From Atopsyche davidsoni (taxonomy: Eukaryota > Arthropoda > Insecta > Trichoptera > Hydrobiosidae), in assembly GCA_022113835.1 (NCBI GenBank), contig JAILWY010000005.1, forward strand, positions 1,878,501-1,942,500: 64,000 nt of DNA. The letters are read 5' to 3'. Under the pieces are notes generated by a model. The model did no database searches, had not been told where the DNA came from, and worked only from the letters and a program-made list of their open reading frames with translations. Positions within the stretch are counted from its first letter, which is position 1. Each line of letters begins with the position of its first letter. Positions 22,379 through 36,010 of this stretch are shown here, in pieces. The translations under genes were made by a program, and so were the position numbers.

Positions 22379-25300
22379 GATATATATATATAAATATAAA
22401 TAAAAAGTTACTTATTTCATTATGATAATTTTACAATTTTAAAGAAAATACGATTTACTTACCAAAATATAAACCTATCACACTAAGTAATTTTCCACAT
22501 TGCTTTGAGAACATTAAAACTGAATGTTTCATTATTTTAAAAGTAGGAATCACTATAAATATATATTTAAAGCAAAAATATCTACATTCCTGGTTAATGC
22601 TTATCATGCTTACTTTTCTTATAAGCAATAAAACAAACTGTTAGTTTTCTTTTGGGTACCTATATTTTACTGCTACTATTTTGAAGTATATTTATAAGAA
22701 AAATAGACTGAAAAAGAAACGCATTATCCTATAATTTATGAGATAATTTGTTCACATTAAAAAAAACTATAGAACACATCTTGCGTCGCATCAGGGCACA
22801 AATTCCAAATAAATTTGCTTCAGACTCAATTTATTGCTAGCAAGCGTTTTTAACTAAGCATTAAAAAACATGCGTTGTTTGTCGCCTGACGTGTTCACAG
22901 TCCTTAAAAAAAACATAGTATATATGTATATAAACTCACTTTCAATTGCTGAATGTATGTTAATATACATTTATAGCAGGTATTCGATGTTAAAGGTAGC
23001 ACTTCCCGGTACAAATATGCTTTTTTAATACGTCGAATGGCTCTCAAATAGAAAGTGAAAATATAGCACGACAAGAATTAGATGCTGAGAGAGAAAAAAT
23101 TTACGAATGTACTTATTAAAATTGGTTGAAACAAGCAAAATATATTGCGACATGTATACGATGTTAGTAGCGGCGCTCACTGCTATATGAGACTTCAATA
23201 AAAACACAGAAGTCATCCTCAAACATGCTTGAATTTCTTACCACCACAAAACCTTAGAAGACATCTACGAATGTTATTTTATTGCAATGAATTCTTCAGT
23301 TAATATATAACAATATTTTTTAAAGATATGTCTTACAAGACGGTATGGTTTGTCCCAGTTCGTGCACGCAGATTGTGGGCCTTCCAAGTTTGTGTCTTAG
23401 GTGGTAGTGTACATGTGTTTCTTTCGGGTGTGGTTTTTTTTATTTTGGTGTAAAGGAAAATATGTGTTAAAAACCCTTTTTTGGCTTGAGTTGAAATAAT
23501 TTAAATAAATACTACAACTAGCTATTGATAAAAGTATGCAAATATACATCGCGACAGGTATTCGGCACTCCCCGCCACATGAAACCGCGAAGCGCATTCT
23601 CTGCGTGGCAAACAATGAATACCCAAGAAGGTGGAGGGATAAATTCATAATTGTTGAAGCCCGTGCAAGATATTTACGTTGGTTTGAAAATTACACCTTG
23701 CGGGTAATTTCAGTGCGGCATTAAATGTAGCAGCTAATGCAAACTAATATGAAAACTATCCCTAATTTACAATATTTCTAGATAACAGCTTTTTTTATAA
23801 TTTTCGTTAAATATCATATTTCACGTATCTATTTATATTCAATCGTAACCCTATTGCAGTGGCGCAAAAAAACTTATTGAAACTTCTCCCCCGCAACCTC
23901 ATTCCGAACAAATCACAAACTACCCTCATGCCTCATCAATACAGGCTTCACATAGTTCCGCAATGCTCAATCATAATAAAGCCTGGAATAAAAGCAAGTG
24001 AAACAGGGTAGGTAATCTGATTACTGGGTTCGAGCCTCCCTCAAAGTCCTTTTTATAATTCATCCCCTTAATAAATAAAGGTCGCCAAATGACAAATGAC
24101 CCATCATTTGAATAATGGAGAGATTCGGCCGCGTTTCCGATATTCAGTGGCTCTCAACAGAAATATTTTAGTAACTAAACGTAACCGATACTGCGATCGA
24201 TGAAATAGGTCTAGGTTGGCTATAAAAATATTCAGCTCATAAATAATTGCCACTCTTACCATAATACATACATAAACCTCCAAATATAGAATGGAATTGA
24301 CCAAAAACTTATCTATGTTTATATGTGTATTGAACAATTTGTATTAGCCAGCAATTTATAAATGCACTTTGACTGTGAATCTGTTACAAATACTACCTAT
24401 TGATTGACATTAAGTTCAAAAGTTCTTAAAGCTTAATCATCCTGAATAATTATATATAAATATATTTTTTAAGCTTACAGAAATCGTGATAACATGTTTA
24501 ATTGCAATTTAGTCGTGAAATTTGTCAATGGATAAAAAAAACAATTAAAAAAACATATTTGTCTATTTAATCAACGTGGCTCAAAAGTTTAAGTACCTTT
24601 AACTGTGTGAACCGCATCGATCCCACGAGACTCCGGTATATTTTGATGGATACATCAGGATTCTCATCATTTATACAATAGACTGCAATATTGTTACTTT
24701 TAGCATCAATAAAAGCATAACAGACTCCAATTCATTGCATTTTGATCCATTACATTTAATATTCGCTCAAAAGCATTAATGCAGTATAAAAATTTACCAC
24801 AGCATCATACTAAAATTATATTGACGCAAAAAGAAAATTTTTGCACCAAACCAAAAAGATTCAATGGATTTCTTTTAATATCCTTTTTAACTTAGGTAAT
24901 TGGTTTTAACTTACACAAGGAATAACTTTTTTATTTTTACCTAAAATATTCCTAAAATGTAAAATTGAATAATTTGATCATATAATACATGCATTTGATA
25001 CGATAATACATGCTTAGATAATGTATGAAATATAAGGTAAAACTTTTTAAAATAACGGTATTGATTTCAAAACGGTAACTTATTACAATAACATCACTTA
25101 GAAAGTTTTTGTAGTGTTATTTATGAAATATAAAAAAGTTTATTCTAATAACAATTATTCAAACAAACAATGATTTATCAAGTATTTTTATACGTGATCA
25201 AAGTGACTGTGTAATATTTTAAAGAAACATTATGGGGTTAATTTTTTATATTTTTTCTGCTAACCCAAATTATTGCGAGTGAAATTTGGCTTTCGGTATT

Positions 25301-25644
25301 TTTTACATGTTATGGCAAGCTGTAGTTTATTCTCTAAAGGAAGCCCTGGACGTGCTTTTGATATGATAAATGCCTTTCCCAGTTGTTTATACCCAGTAAT
25401 GAAGTTCATACATTTTCACCATGCTCCGCGATAGGATCATAAATTACGAAGAAAAATAGTTGCGAGCATATTTTACCAAAACTGACATTTAAATGTACGA
25501 AGGAAACTAGAAAACAGCCTAAGAGTTTTTCCTATATTGTACAGAAAGTTTTTTAGAAGCTCGATAGATTACAAAAAAGGATTTCTTGGCAGTAATTATT
25601 GTTTATTGTTTTTCTGCGTTAGGAAAACTTATACGATTTTTATT
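22379..25644. other. AT-rich gene-free stretch with one island
   Basis: No gene recognised. A GC-richer island at about 23535-23715 starts with a perfect octamer ATGCAAAT (23536-23543) and is open on both strands over about 60-80 codons without domains. Near 24022 the string GGGTTCGAGCC resembles a tRNA B box, but no cloverleaf forms. Confidence 0.4.
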
Positions 25645-27419
<1,775 letters not shown>

Positions 27420-27700
27420 TTTGTCACTTTACCACATCTCTGAACATCCCCGGCATATTTAACTCACGCCCCGGGGAGCAGCTAAAATAGCTCCCCTAAT
27501 TAAATTTATCGTCACAATAATGGCTGGCACGACCGAAGCCTTTTTCAGCCAGCGAGCCAGCTAAAAATATAATTGTGTAATCAAGTTAACTTGAACGGAG
27601 GTGAATGAAGTCCCTCCCAGGAGGGCTGACTTTACAGTGAATAGTTCCCGAAGTAGGCTCTTTGTGTGATTTCGTATTTGAACAATTTTTATTCCTGAAA
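27420..27700. promoter_or_regulatory. candidate non-coding regulatory island
   Basis: A sharp GC rise in AT-rich flanks, with short internal palindromes (GCCCCGGGGAGC, AGCTAAAATAGCT and CCTCCCAGGAGG), the core CTAATTAAATTTAT and GTTAACTTGAAC. Both strands are closed by stops, so it is not coding. Enhancer-like function is a guess from composition. Confidence 0.25.
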
Positions 27701-28889
27701 CATTTTCACTGCTTGCCTTAGCAATTGTCTGCTATTTGTTGGAAAACGGAGCTTAATTGCTTTAAGAAGTTATTGAATTTCTGCACCGCTTAGTAGGCGT
27801 GTGGGATAAATCATATTTATTTTATCGTTTATCTGGCTTGCTTGATATTTTTATTTTCTACGTTAAAACTATATTATTTTCTACTTCGTTTACAATTAAA
27901 TTAGCATCATTTAATTACGTTAACAGATAACTTAATTTTGTACTTAATGTTTAAGGCATTTTTGGTTTATTTTTGGCACATTGTGTACAATATTCAATGC
28001 TATATTTGAACTTCAAATTAACAGTACAAAGTTAATTGAAAAATTGGTTTATAATTCTTTTGGCTTAGTTAAAAATATGCAAGATTAATCCCTGGAGTAT
28101 ATTGTCAGTATGTGAGAAAACGAAGAAAGCTTTTAGTTAAAATATTTCTTGTTATACTTTTACAAGAAACAACATTATTTTTTATGTCAAGGATTATCCT
28201 ACAAAATGAGTTCTAGAATATGGAAGTATGCCGCTATTGTAGAGTAAAGGAGAATTTTCTTATAGAGTCTGAAATATTTGCTTTTGTTCAATGTTTAAAA
28301 ACCTTGACTATTTATTACAAATATTTACTCCACTGCTACTCTTGGAGGATAATTACTTCTGTGTTTATACATATTTAACTATTTTTATTAATAATGAAGG
28401 TTAAAACGGATTACCTGTTATTTTTATATATTTTTGTATCAACAATTACATAATCATTACTGTTAGCTTTAAAGTGCTTGATGAAATCCATTAATATATT
28501 ATAATAAAATTTAAACAATTGTGATTCTGCATATTCTGCTTATCGATGAAAATCAAAAGAAAACCGGCAATTTCATATTAGTTAATGTAAAAAAATCATT
28601 TTTATCTTATTTAAAATTATTTTAATCTGAATAATCGATTTTATTTAATCTTAAAAAATATTTTTTTTAATTAACACTCTTATATGCATTAATATGATCA
28701 TTGATAAATGATACATGATAAATGATGAACACTTACACCAAACAAAAATATACTCACAATAAATACAGTCATAACATTAGTATTCAAAACCATTAATTAA
28801 AAAAACCTGAAAATGTAAATATTCTTCTCACCTCTATTAAATTATATTATTTCCTCGCAACAAATCTTCCTTGCAATAAAAAAAACTCC
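27701..28889. other. AT-rich gene-free stretch
   Basis: Nothing recognised. It includes repeated TGATAAATGATA-type motifs at about 28700-28725. Confidence 0.5.
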
Positions 28890-29130
28890 AATTCCAAATC
28901 TTAGGTGTTTTATCCCAACACTTAAAACTACGCGAGAAATTTTATGGGCCCCTTTGCCCTAGAATAAAGAACCCCGTGGCCATTAGGAAGACGGGGTAAA
29001 ATTGACCACGGTCAATTTGACTTGAATTATGTGGGACTCACGTCACGCCGCGTCACGCCGGAATCAAAATTTCCGAAATGCCGCCATTCGTTAAATTCTT
29101 CCCAAGTGACTTGATAAATAAGAAATACCA
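28890..29130. promoter_or_regulatory. candidate regulatory island with receptor-like palindrome
   Basis: A GC-richer island. It holds the palindrome AATTGACC-AC-GGTCAATT (29000-29017), two GGTCA half-sites everted with a 2-bp gap, a geometry used by some nuclear receptors. It also has a small tandem CGTCACGCCG repeat (29041-29060) and a caudal/Abd-B-like TTTTATGG (28938-28945). No coding frame is present. Function is inferred. Confidence 0.28.
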
Positions 29131-29955
29131 CAGCTTCGTGGCCTATTTTCGGGTATTACACCACCGCAATGTATTTATTACGTAATAATACGTAAACGAA
29201 TCAAAAAAAAAATACCCTTAATTTTTAATCACAAGTATATTTTTATATGGCCATATATTCATTTTAGTGATCAGTAACCTTTATTTTCTAGCCATTTGGC
29301 TATTTGTTATTTAAATATAACAAAATACGTCAGTTTTTTCGTTGATATTTTAGATACGCTTTGTCAGCTGAAAACTTTAGTGTATAGATATATAGATCAG
29401 CCTAAAAATATATAAGCATTTAGTTTACTGAAAATATTTATTACACTTTTGTTCAACTATAAATATATTTTTTTATGACTAAACTAAGTTAAATGGTCAA
29501 ATGTATTCTCTTCTTTTATCGGTGAAGAGTTTTTTGCCTTTCAAAGGAATAATAACTCACAATTACTGTTGAGTGTTGTTATCAATAAATTCGCTCTACT
29601 AATATAACAGTTAAAAAATGAAGTAAGATTTTTAACCATTTGTTTTATGTTATATTAAGCTTTACATATAACAGCGTATTTTATAAAAAAATATTTGTAT
29701 GTTAAATGTACTGCAACACTGATGGAATATGCTGCGAATATACTTATAAATAGTGATTCTAATGAGTTTTTAATGTTTTTTTAAACATTTAAAATAATTT
29801 TACCTATTAAAAAAGCTGTTTCTATTTATAAAATTGAACGTTTTTAAAAACTCAAGTTCACAAATAAAACGATTTTTTTCTTTCGCTGATTGCTTAAAGA
29901 TTCAAATAAATCACTTAAAAATGTATTGATTTTGTGATTAAGCATTTGCATTAAA
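29131..29955. other. AT-rich gene-free stretch
   Basis: No feature recognised; homopolymer-rich AT DNA. Confidence 0.5.
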
Positions 29956-30320
29956 AGTGAGGCTATGGTTTCTTTTTTCTCACACCATCGACATTCCTCG
30001 GAAAGTAGTGTTCCCTGTTTCTCTGCCGAACCAAAGTCAGCACAAAGAAAAAGCGCACGCGCTGCACACGAGACAAATCCACGCACTTCTGCGCGGTATA
30101 TATTTAAGGGCGCAATAAAAGCGGCGTTTAGGGGTTGCCCGACGCCCCTCCGCCCCCTCGGTCCATATCAATCCGGAATTAAATAAAAATAAAGCGCGGA
30201 GAAGGAAATCCCGATCATCAGTGTGACTGATTGGCCCCGATGTGCTTTGTGTTGTGTGGGAGACGCGGCCTGTGTGTACTGCGAAGGGAGCAGTTTCCAA
30301 CGGGGAACGTACACTGCTCT
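29956..30320 (+). promoter_or_regulatory. GC-rich island with core-promoter-like motifs
   Basis: A CpG-containing island with a TATA-like string GGTATATATTTAAGG (about 30095-30109), a second AT block TAAATAAAAATAAAG (about 30180-30195) and, about 30 bp after the latter, ATCATCAGTGTGA, which contains the arthropod initiator core TCAGT (30218-30222). A reversed CCAAT (ATTGG) follows. Three overlapping short frames on both strands lack domains. It could be a promoter or an enhancer; no downstream gene is visible within the window. Confidence 0.22.
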
Positions 30321-30489
30321 AAATTTACCGGTCTCAATTCATAGTTATCTTGAGATATAATATGCTTTATTTTTTTTTTTAATATAGGTTTGGTACCTTG
30401 CTTGTTATGTACAAGGTTTGTCATCACAATTTGGGGAAACTTTCCAAACTAGTCGATCGAAATTGAGCTATATATGGGAGTGGCAGAAG

Positions 30490-30747
30490 CTACACCCCCT
30501 GGTTTATCTTCTTTATGGTTCCGATGACACGCTTCAAGAAGCCATCCACTGACTTCATCAACTGTGGGTGTCTCGCCACTGACTTCAGGTCATACAGGCA
30601 CAGGCATTGGCTCTCCAGTTGGTGTCTCTGAAGACCGAAGATGGGGCATGGACCCACAAGGTGGATCACTGTTTGTGGAGTAATATCATCACAAGGGCAT
30701 GTGTCGTCGCTCGTCAAGTGGAACCTGCGGAGATAATTTCTCATCAA
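30490..30747 (-). pseudogene. non-LTR retrotransposon C-terminal fragment
   Basis: The minus-strand frame (85 codons) begins LRRFHLTSDDTCPCDD a few residues in, followed by a His and Cys spaced C-x-C-x9-H-x4-C, then a Leu-rich tail ending in a stop. This is the zinc-binding segment found after the reverse transcriptase in many insect non-LTR retrotransposons (jockey, I and R1-like groups). Nothing upstream on the minus strand encodes reverse transcriptase, so this is a 5'-truncated relic, as left by target-primed reverse transcription. The clade cannot be fixed from so short a piece. Confidence 0.65.
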
Positions 30748-30973
30748 TATGCTTTATTATACAACTTTCAGTATAATCAGTTTTTACTTATGCTGCACAA
30801 ACTATAACCATCGCATTTTTTACTCTTCAAACAGGAAATATCTTAACATATATAATATGAAAGAAAGTCTAAAAATCACGTGAAAACTTGTACATAACTT
30901 TTGATTCTATATAAAATCATTTTTAACGTAAACAAATTTTAAGCAATGTCTTTGTAATTATGTTTATAAAAAA

Positions 30974-31204
30974 ATGCCTCCCCGCTGTCATCATTATATT
31001 GCTTGTGTAAAGGATCTTAGTGGACTTGGAGTGATTGTAGAAGGATTTGCTCTGGAAGTACATTGTCAAGGTGGGGAGGCTCCTGCTGTTGTTTCTATAG
31101 TTTGCTGCAGAAGAAGTATTAGATCTAAACACCAGAGCATTAATAATGCTATTGGGCAGCAACAATACGCATACATTATCTTTCAATATAAAACTGCGGT
31201 GTAG
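30974..31204 (+). other. unrecognised 76-codon open frame
   Basis: A GC-richer block is open on the plus strand, with a mixed, protein-like composition (IACVKDLSGLGVIVEGFALE). The opposite strand is open over the same interval (30923-31186). I recognise no domain and see no initiation or splice context. It lies about 230 bp beyond the retrotransposon fragment and could be another decayed repeat. Coding status is doubtful. Confidence 0.15.
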
Positions 31205-33133
31205 AAGTACCCGGGGAGCACTAAGGAGAATACCATAAACACTGGCTCAGTATGAGTATATGCTCAGTGAAATGGTTTCCAACTTCCCATAAGGAAAGGC
31301 ACTTGATGAAGAAGATAAAAAAAATTCACGAAACATTATGTCACTAAAAATCTTTACTATGAAATATGACAGGTAAAAAAGAGCCTATTTTATTTATCTG
31401 TATATATAAAACACAAACTCAAAAACCGTTCGTATATGTGGCTACGATAAGCTTTAGAACCATCCAACTGATGTGCCCCAAGCCATTAATACTAAGAAGG
31501 TTATACACGTCTAAAAAAATAATTCGGCACATTCGGACCGTTAAAGTCGATTAAGTCGATTTTTGATATTTCCCATACAAAAATTTACGCCTCATATTTA
31601 CGATAGCGATGAATAGCGATCAGTTAATTGCGGGTCATAGACAACAGCTGTGCGGCTGTGAAGGGACCTTTTACGACTGACACGCGTATCAGAAATGCCG
31701 GGGGATGTTTTTGACTCGCTTCGGCCGACGGTCGTGCGTACAAATGAGGATAAGCGACTTACTGCGTCGGGCGACTCTCACAATGGATGTCACAATCACA
31801 ATACGAATCACAGAGCGACAGTGTTGCCGCTTAGTAGGGCTGATGCTAGCGACGTCTGGGGGTCGCGACCCTCACCCGCGAGGAACGACTCAAGATATGT
31901 ATTCATTGGGAATTGATATTCTCGATGCGCTTGTTAACATGTTTCGCGGTAAGATCACAGGCTCTTGCTCTAGAGGTCCCTGATTAGATCTTCGTCCTGT
32001 GAAATCGAGTATTTAGTAAAACATTTCTTATTCCTCTGCTATAAATACACAAGATTTTTAATACATGTTAAATACAAAAAATATATAAGCTGAGTCGCTT
32101 GAATCAATAATCTTATTTGATTCCGGTTATGCGAGGTATTTCATACTAAGTATGAGAAAAATGTTGTTTTCGTCCATATTTGAGTTTATATTTTGTACAA
32201 AAAACTATACGTGATAATGTAGATATTAATAACATTATATTATATGTGGTATTTGAAGCTATCTGGAACGAAACCGTTTGAATATATTATTATCCACCCT
32301 TAGGTTGGTGTAGGGTTAACCGCTCCCTTACTCTTGATCTTTGTATCAATTCCAGGCTAAATGTTGGACATTCCCTAACCACCAACACCCCCGTGAGGCC
32401 CATTGACCCGAGTCTCTGGGGGTTGGAAACTGCTTCTGGTTTGTGCATAACCATTTTGCTGAAGTGCTATATAATTTAGCATTTACATTGATTTGTATAT
32501 AATGTTTCTATCCTAATATTTATTCAAAGCAAAAAAGCTTGAATCGTTATTTTTAGTACATGTATACATGCTATAAACTTAGTAAAGTGAATTAGGATAG
32601 TAAAAAAATCAATGGTTGCGTAATCAAGAGATTAATCTATCGTTTGGTCTCAAACCTGTGAAATTAATAAAAAAATGTTTGAATAATATATTTGTAAAAA
32701 CGGTTTTGTTTTTTTCAGCTTAATGGTCCAGATAGAGTAGAAATGCAATTTCGTGACTTTTAACCTGGCATGAAAAAGCATCGCACATTGGCTTTTCACC
32801 TCTGTGACTGATGCAGAGCATCGGTATTACATTCCGATACAGTGTAACAAGTTTGCTAGAGGCGGGGGCGCATCTGCAGCGGCGATTAGTCCTGACATCA
32901 GAATTTGTTACCACCCTTCTCTCATTACCCGCAACACACACCCCCAACCCCCGCCCCCTGGTACACTACTCTGCTGAATCAAAATACTCGGATGGATAAA
33001 ACAAATCACAAGTAATCGATCTTTTTTTCGAGTTTTTATACCTCTCGAATCTGGTCATCTATAAAATAATCAGGGAATAAAAAAATTGCTCACAGTTTCT
33101 AGATTTATATTGCTTATTTGAATGTGAAGTATT
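31205..33133. other. gene-free stretch with several GC-richer islands
   Basis: Islands at about 31620-31990 (two overlapping plus frames, no domain), 32280-32450 and 32740-32990. AT-rich DNA between. Nothing nameable is seen. Confidence 0.4.
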
Positions 33134-33480
33134 TCACCTTGATCCAGCCGATTGTGGTGAAATCGAAGGTATTCTGGTACTGCGACGCGGTACAGCCTTT
33201 ACTCCCCCTTGTACTTGCAAAGGGGAAATCATAGTCTGATATTTCATTTCGCGCTGCGTGTCAATGTAAATTATAGAACTTGTTAAAACACCGGGAAACG
33301 GTCTTAAGAGAAGAAAATACCGGAAAAATCCCCGAGGGAGGGAAAGTGACGTTTGGGGTCGAATCAAATAACGAAAGCGATATGTCTACAGGATATTGCA
33401 ATGCCTTGTCACGGGGTGAGGGAAGCGTGGACGTACCTTAGGGTTCTTTATTTGTTGCTGTGAAAGTGACAGGAATAAAT
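33134..33480. other. GC-richer island
   Basis: A non-repetitive island, open for 77 codons on the minus strand (33134-33367) without a recognised domain. Possible non-coding element. Confidence 0.25.
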
Positions 33481-35750
33481 TCGACTATATTTCAGGTGAT
33501 GTTATTATTTTCTGTAAATTTTTTACTTTAAAATCCAACGTTGAAATGTGAATACGCAATTTATTTTATATTTTTGCAAGCCTTTGTGTCATAATATAAT
33601 GATTATAATAACATTTTTTAAATGTATTTATAAAAATAAATTAAACACACCTCCGAGACATCGAAATCGGTTGCTTTATTTAGATAAATCACGATGCCGC
33701 TTTAAGTGAATGAGATTTATACTCGTTATAATATTTATTACTTACATACTACGTTAGTGCTAAACTTATGTCCTTTAGTTACTAGTAACTAGATAAATAT
33801 TTAATTAATATAAAAATAACAATAATTTAATCATGAGAGTATAATTATATATTTTTACCTATATCTTTGGTAAATGTATTATATTAAACCGTTACATCGA
33901 GTATTTTGATTTTTGAATATAAAGAAATATTTAAGGAACGTGTCACAAATTTAATTTAAAATATACAAGATGTTAAATATAATTTAAGCAAAGGTGTAAA
34001 CAATATTTATTTGATCATTATTTTTTTGTTATGATTTGGCGGATTCTCGCAGTTAACAATGCACAATGTTTTCTGAATAATATTCGAAGAAAAAAAACTT
34101 CCCCTTTCTACACTGATACTATTACAAATCTACTTTTTTATTATATATTATTAGATGTATCGTAATAAGTATCACAATATTTAGTATGCTAAGCAGAACA
34201 TGAATAAAATTATTTTACAAATAAATCCACAAGAGTACCGAAAGCATGCCCAATTATTTCGAGTAACGTAACGTATCAAATCGACTATTTTCAATATCCC
34301 CATTCAGTAGGGGTCTGTACATACTTTGGGGTGCACAAAAAGAGGGTGGGTTTTATTTCACACGTGGTATATGAGTGCATCGGACACGCGGCGTGTCAAA
34401 TCAACCCCGTGGTGTCAGATACAACGTCCAACGCCCGTCCCATGAGCTCGACTCGACAGTGAACGTAGCATTATGGTGGTTATATATCGATAGGCTCACC
34501 ATGGATTCAGGGCCAAATTGTCCAGGGTTGAGTACCTGGTCTAAGTCTCCCATCTAATTAGATTTAAAAATACGTTTTCTAAGCGCTAGGTTAGGCTTTA
34601 CTCATAGACTTGTTTTAATATGGTAATATGAAGATTTTTTATTAATACATTTTTTTTTACTAATATATAAAATTAGTAATATAATGTGTTTGTAAATATT
34701 TTCGTTTTATATGCTATTTCGAAAACTGTACTATTTTGAAATGAAATCTGATGGCCAGCCTATCTTCGGAGGATATATGTGGAATGAGCAGATGGTAAAC
34801 TCGTAATTAATGACAGATTTCGGTATAGATTTGTCGTAACAAAATTATGGTGCTTGTTGGCTTATTTTATGTTCAGGACATGCGGTCCGGCGAAATAGTC
34901 GTTAATGTCGGAATAATAACTGACGCAATTATACCGGACTGTATTATTTGTTTTAGTTCATCCCCGCATGCAGGTTACGTACGTTGCCAATAAAATGTTT
35001 AGATTTAATATCGATACATTATATTAGTAGTTATTGTAGTCATTTGACTTCATATGAGCGAATAGTTCATCCATCATCTTATATATTTAGTTCAGGAAGG
35101 ATCCTGAAGAAACGGGCGGGGATTTTTTCAGACACTTGAAAGTCTTGGAAGTCAGCCGCTTGGAAATTTTTCAGTCTCAAGTTTAGCAGTTAAAAATAGT
35201 AATGCCTCCATTGCTCACTGAGATTCGGGTTAGTGATTTAAGTGCGTTCATGATACTTCAAATGATATATTTTGGGCAAAATTTAAAAAAAAGCCATCTT
35301 AAGTCATTCAAGAGACAGTAGTACAATGTTTTTTGAGGTTAAAAGTGTGCTTATGAGGCACTGTTTCAAAGGCTTGAATCGATATTTCAATTACTATGCA
35401 CGGGCTGTAATATCGTAGTATTGTGGATCCATGAATACAATGTTCAAATCTTTAAAAAAATATTAATTTGAATTGACGTTAGTTATCAGTAAGATTAATT
35501 TTAAAGAGTATATACCGTATCTTATTATTTTTTTATATTTTGATCTAATTTCATCTCACGATTCTTTTGGCTGATTTTTAAAAATGGTTTAGTACTTTTT
35601 TTTAAAATATTTTTTGTATATTCATCTATAAACCACCAAGCTAGGTAGCCTTTCTCATATCCATTAAAAAAATACTTTTATTCCTATTATTTAAGCACAT
35701 CGAGAAAAATATCACCTTGGCTTTAAAAAATCTAAATTACAGTCAGTGGA
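33481..35750. other. AT-rich gene-free stretch
   Basis: Nothing recognised apart from a GC-richer patch at 34310-34560 with a 60-codon plus frame lacking motifs. Confidence 0.45.
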
Positions 35751-36010
35751 TAGATATAATTCAGTAAATTTCCGAAGGCAGGCTTCAGCGGGCATCCCCT
35801 GCTATAAATAACCGCCCCGCAAAAATAAGGAAACGTAATTTGGCTCTGGCTGGCTGTTATTTCTCCTCGCAGATTGCGTCCGTCCCGATAGCCGCCATTT
35901 GTGTATTTTTTTTATTTTTTGCGCTTTATCGCGGTAGTTGGCGGTGATTTTCGCGGGATAAACCGGGATTTATGAGGAATAAAGGAGATTCGGTAAGCGT
36001 TATGAACTGT
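35751..36010. promoter_or_regulatory. candidate regulatory island
   Basis: A balanced-GC block, closed for coding. It contains GATAGCCGCCATTTGTG (about 35889-35905, with a Pho/YY1-type GCCAT core), TTTATCGCGG, a GATAAACCGGGATTTATGAGG-like tract with caudal/Abd-B-type TTTATGA, and repeated CTGGCT. The motif set is suggestive of a Hox-type or Polycomb-responsive element, but each motif is short and could occur by chance. Confidence 0.27.

Noticed and set aside
24015..24045. GGGTTCGAGCC as a tRNA or SINE B box
   Set aside because: No A box at a suitable distance and no cloverleaf; a single 11-bp match is expected by chance.
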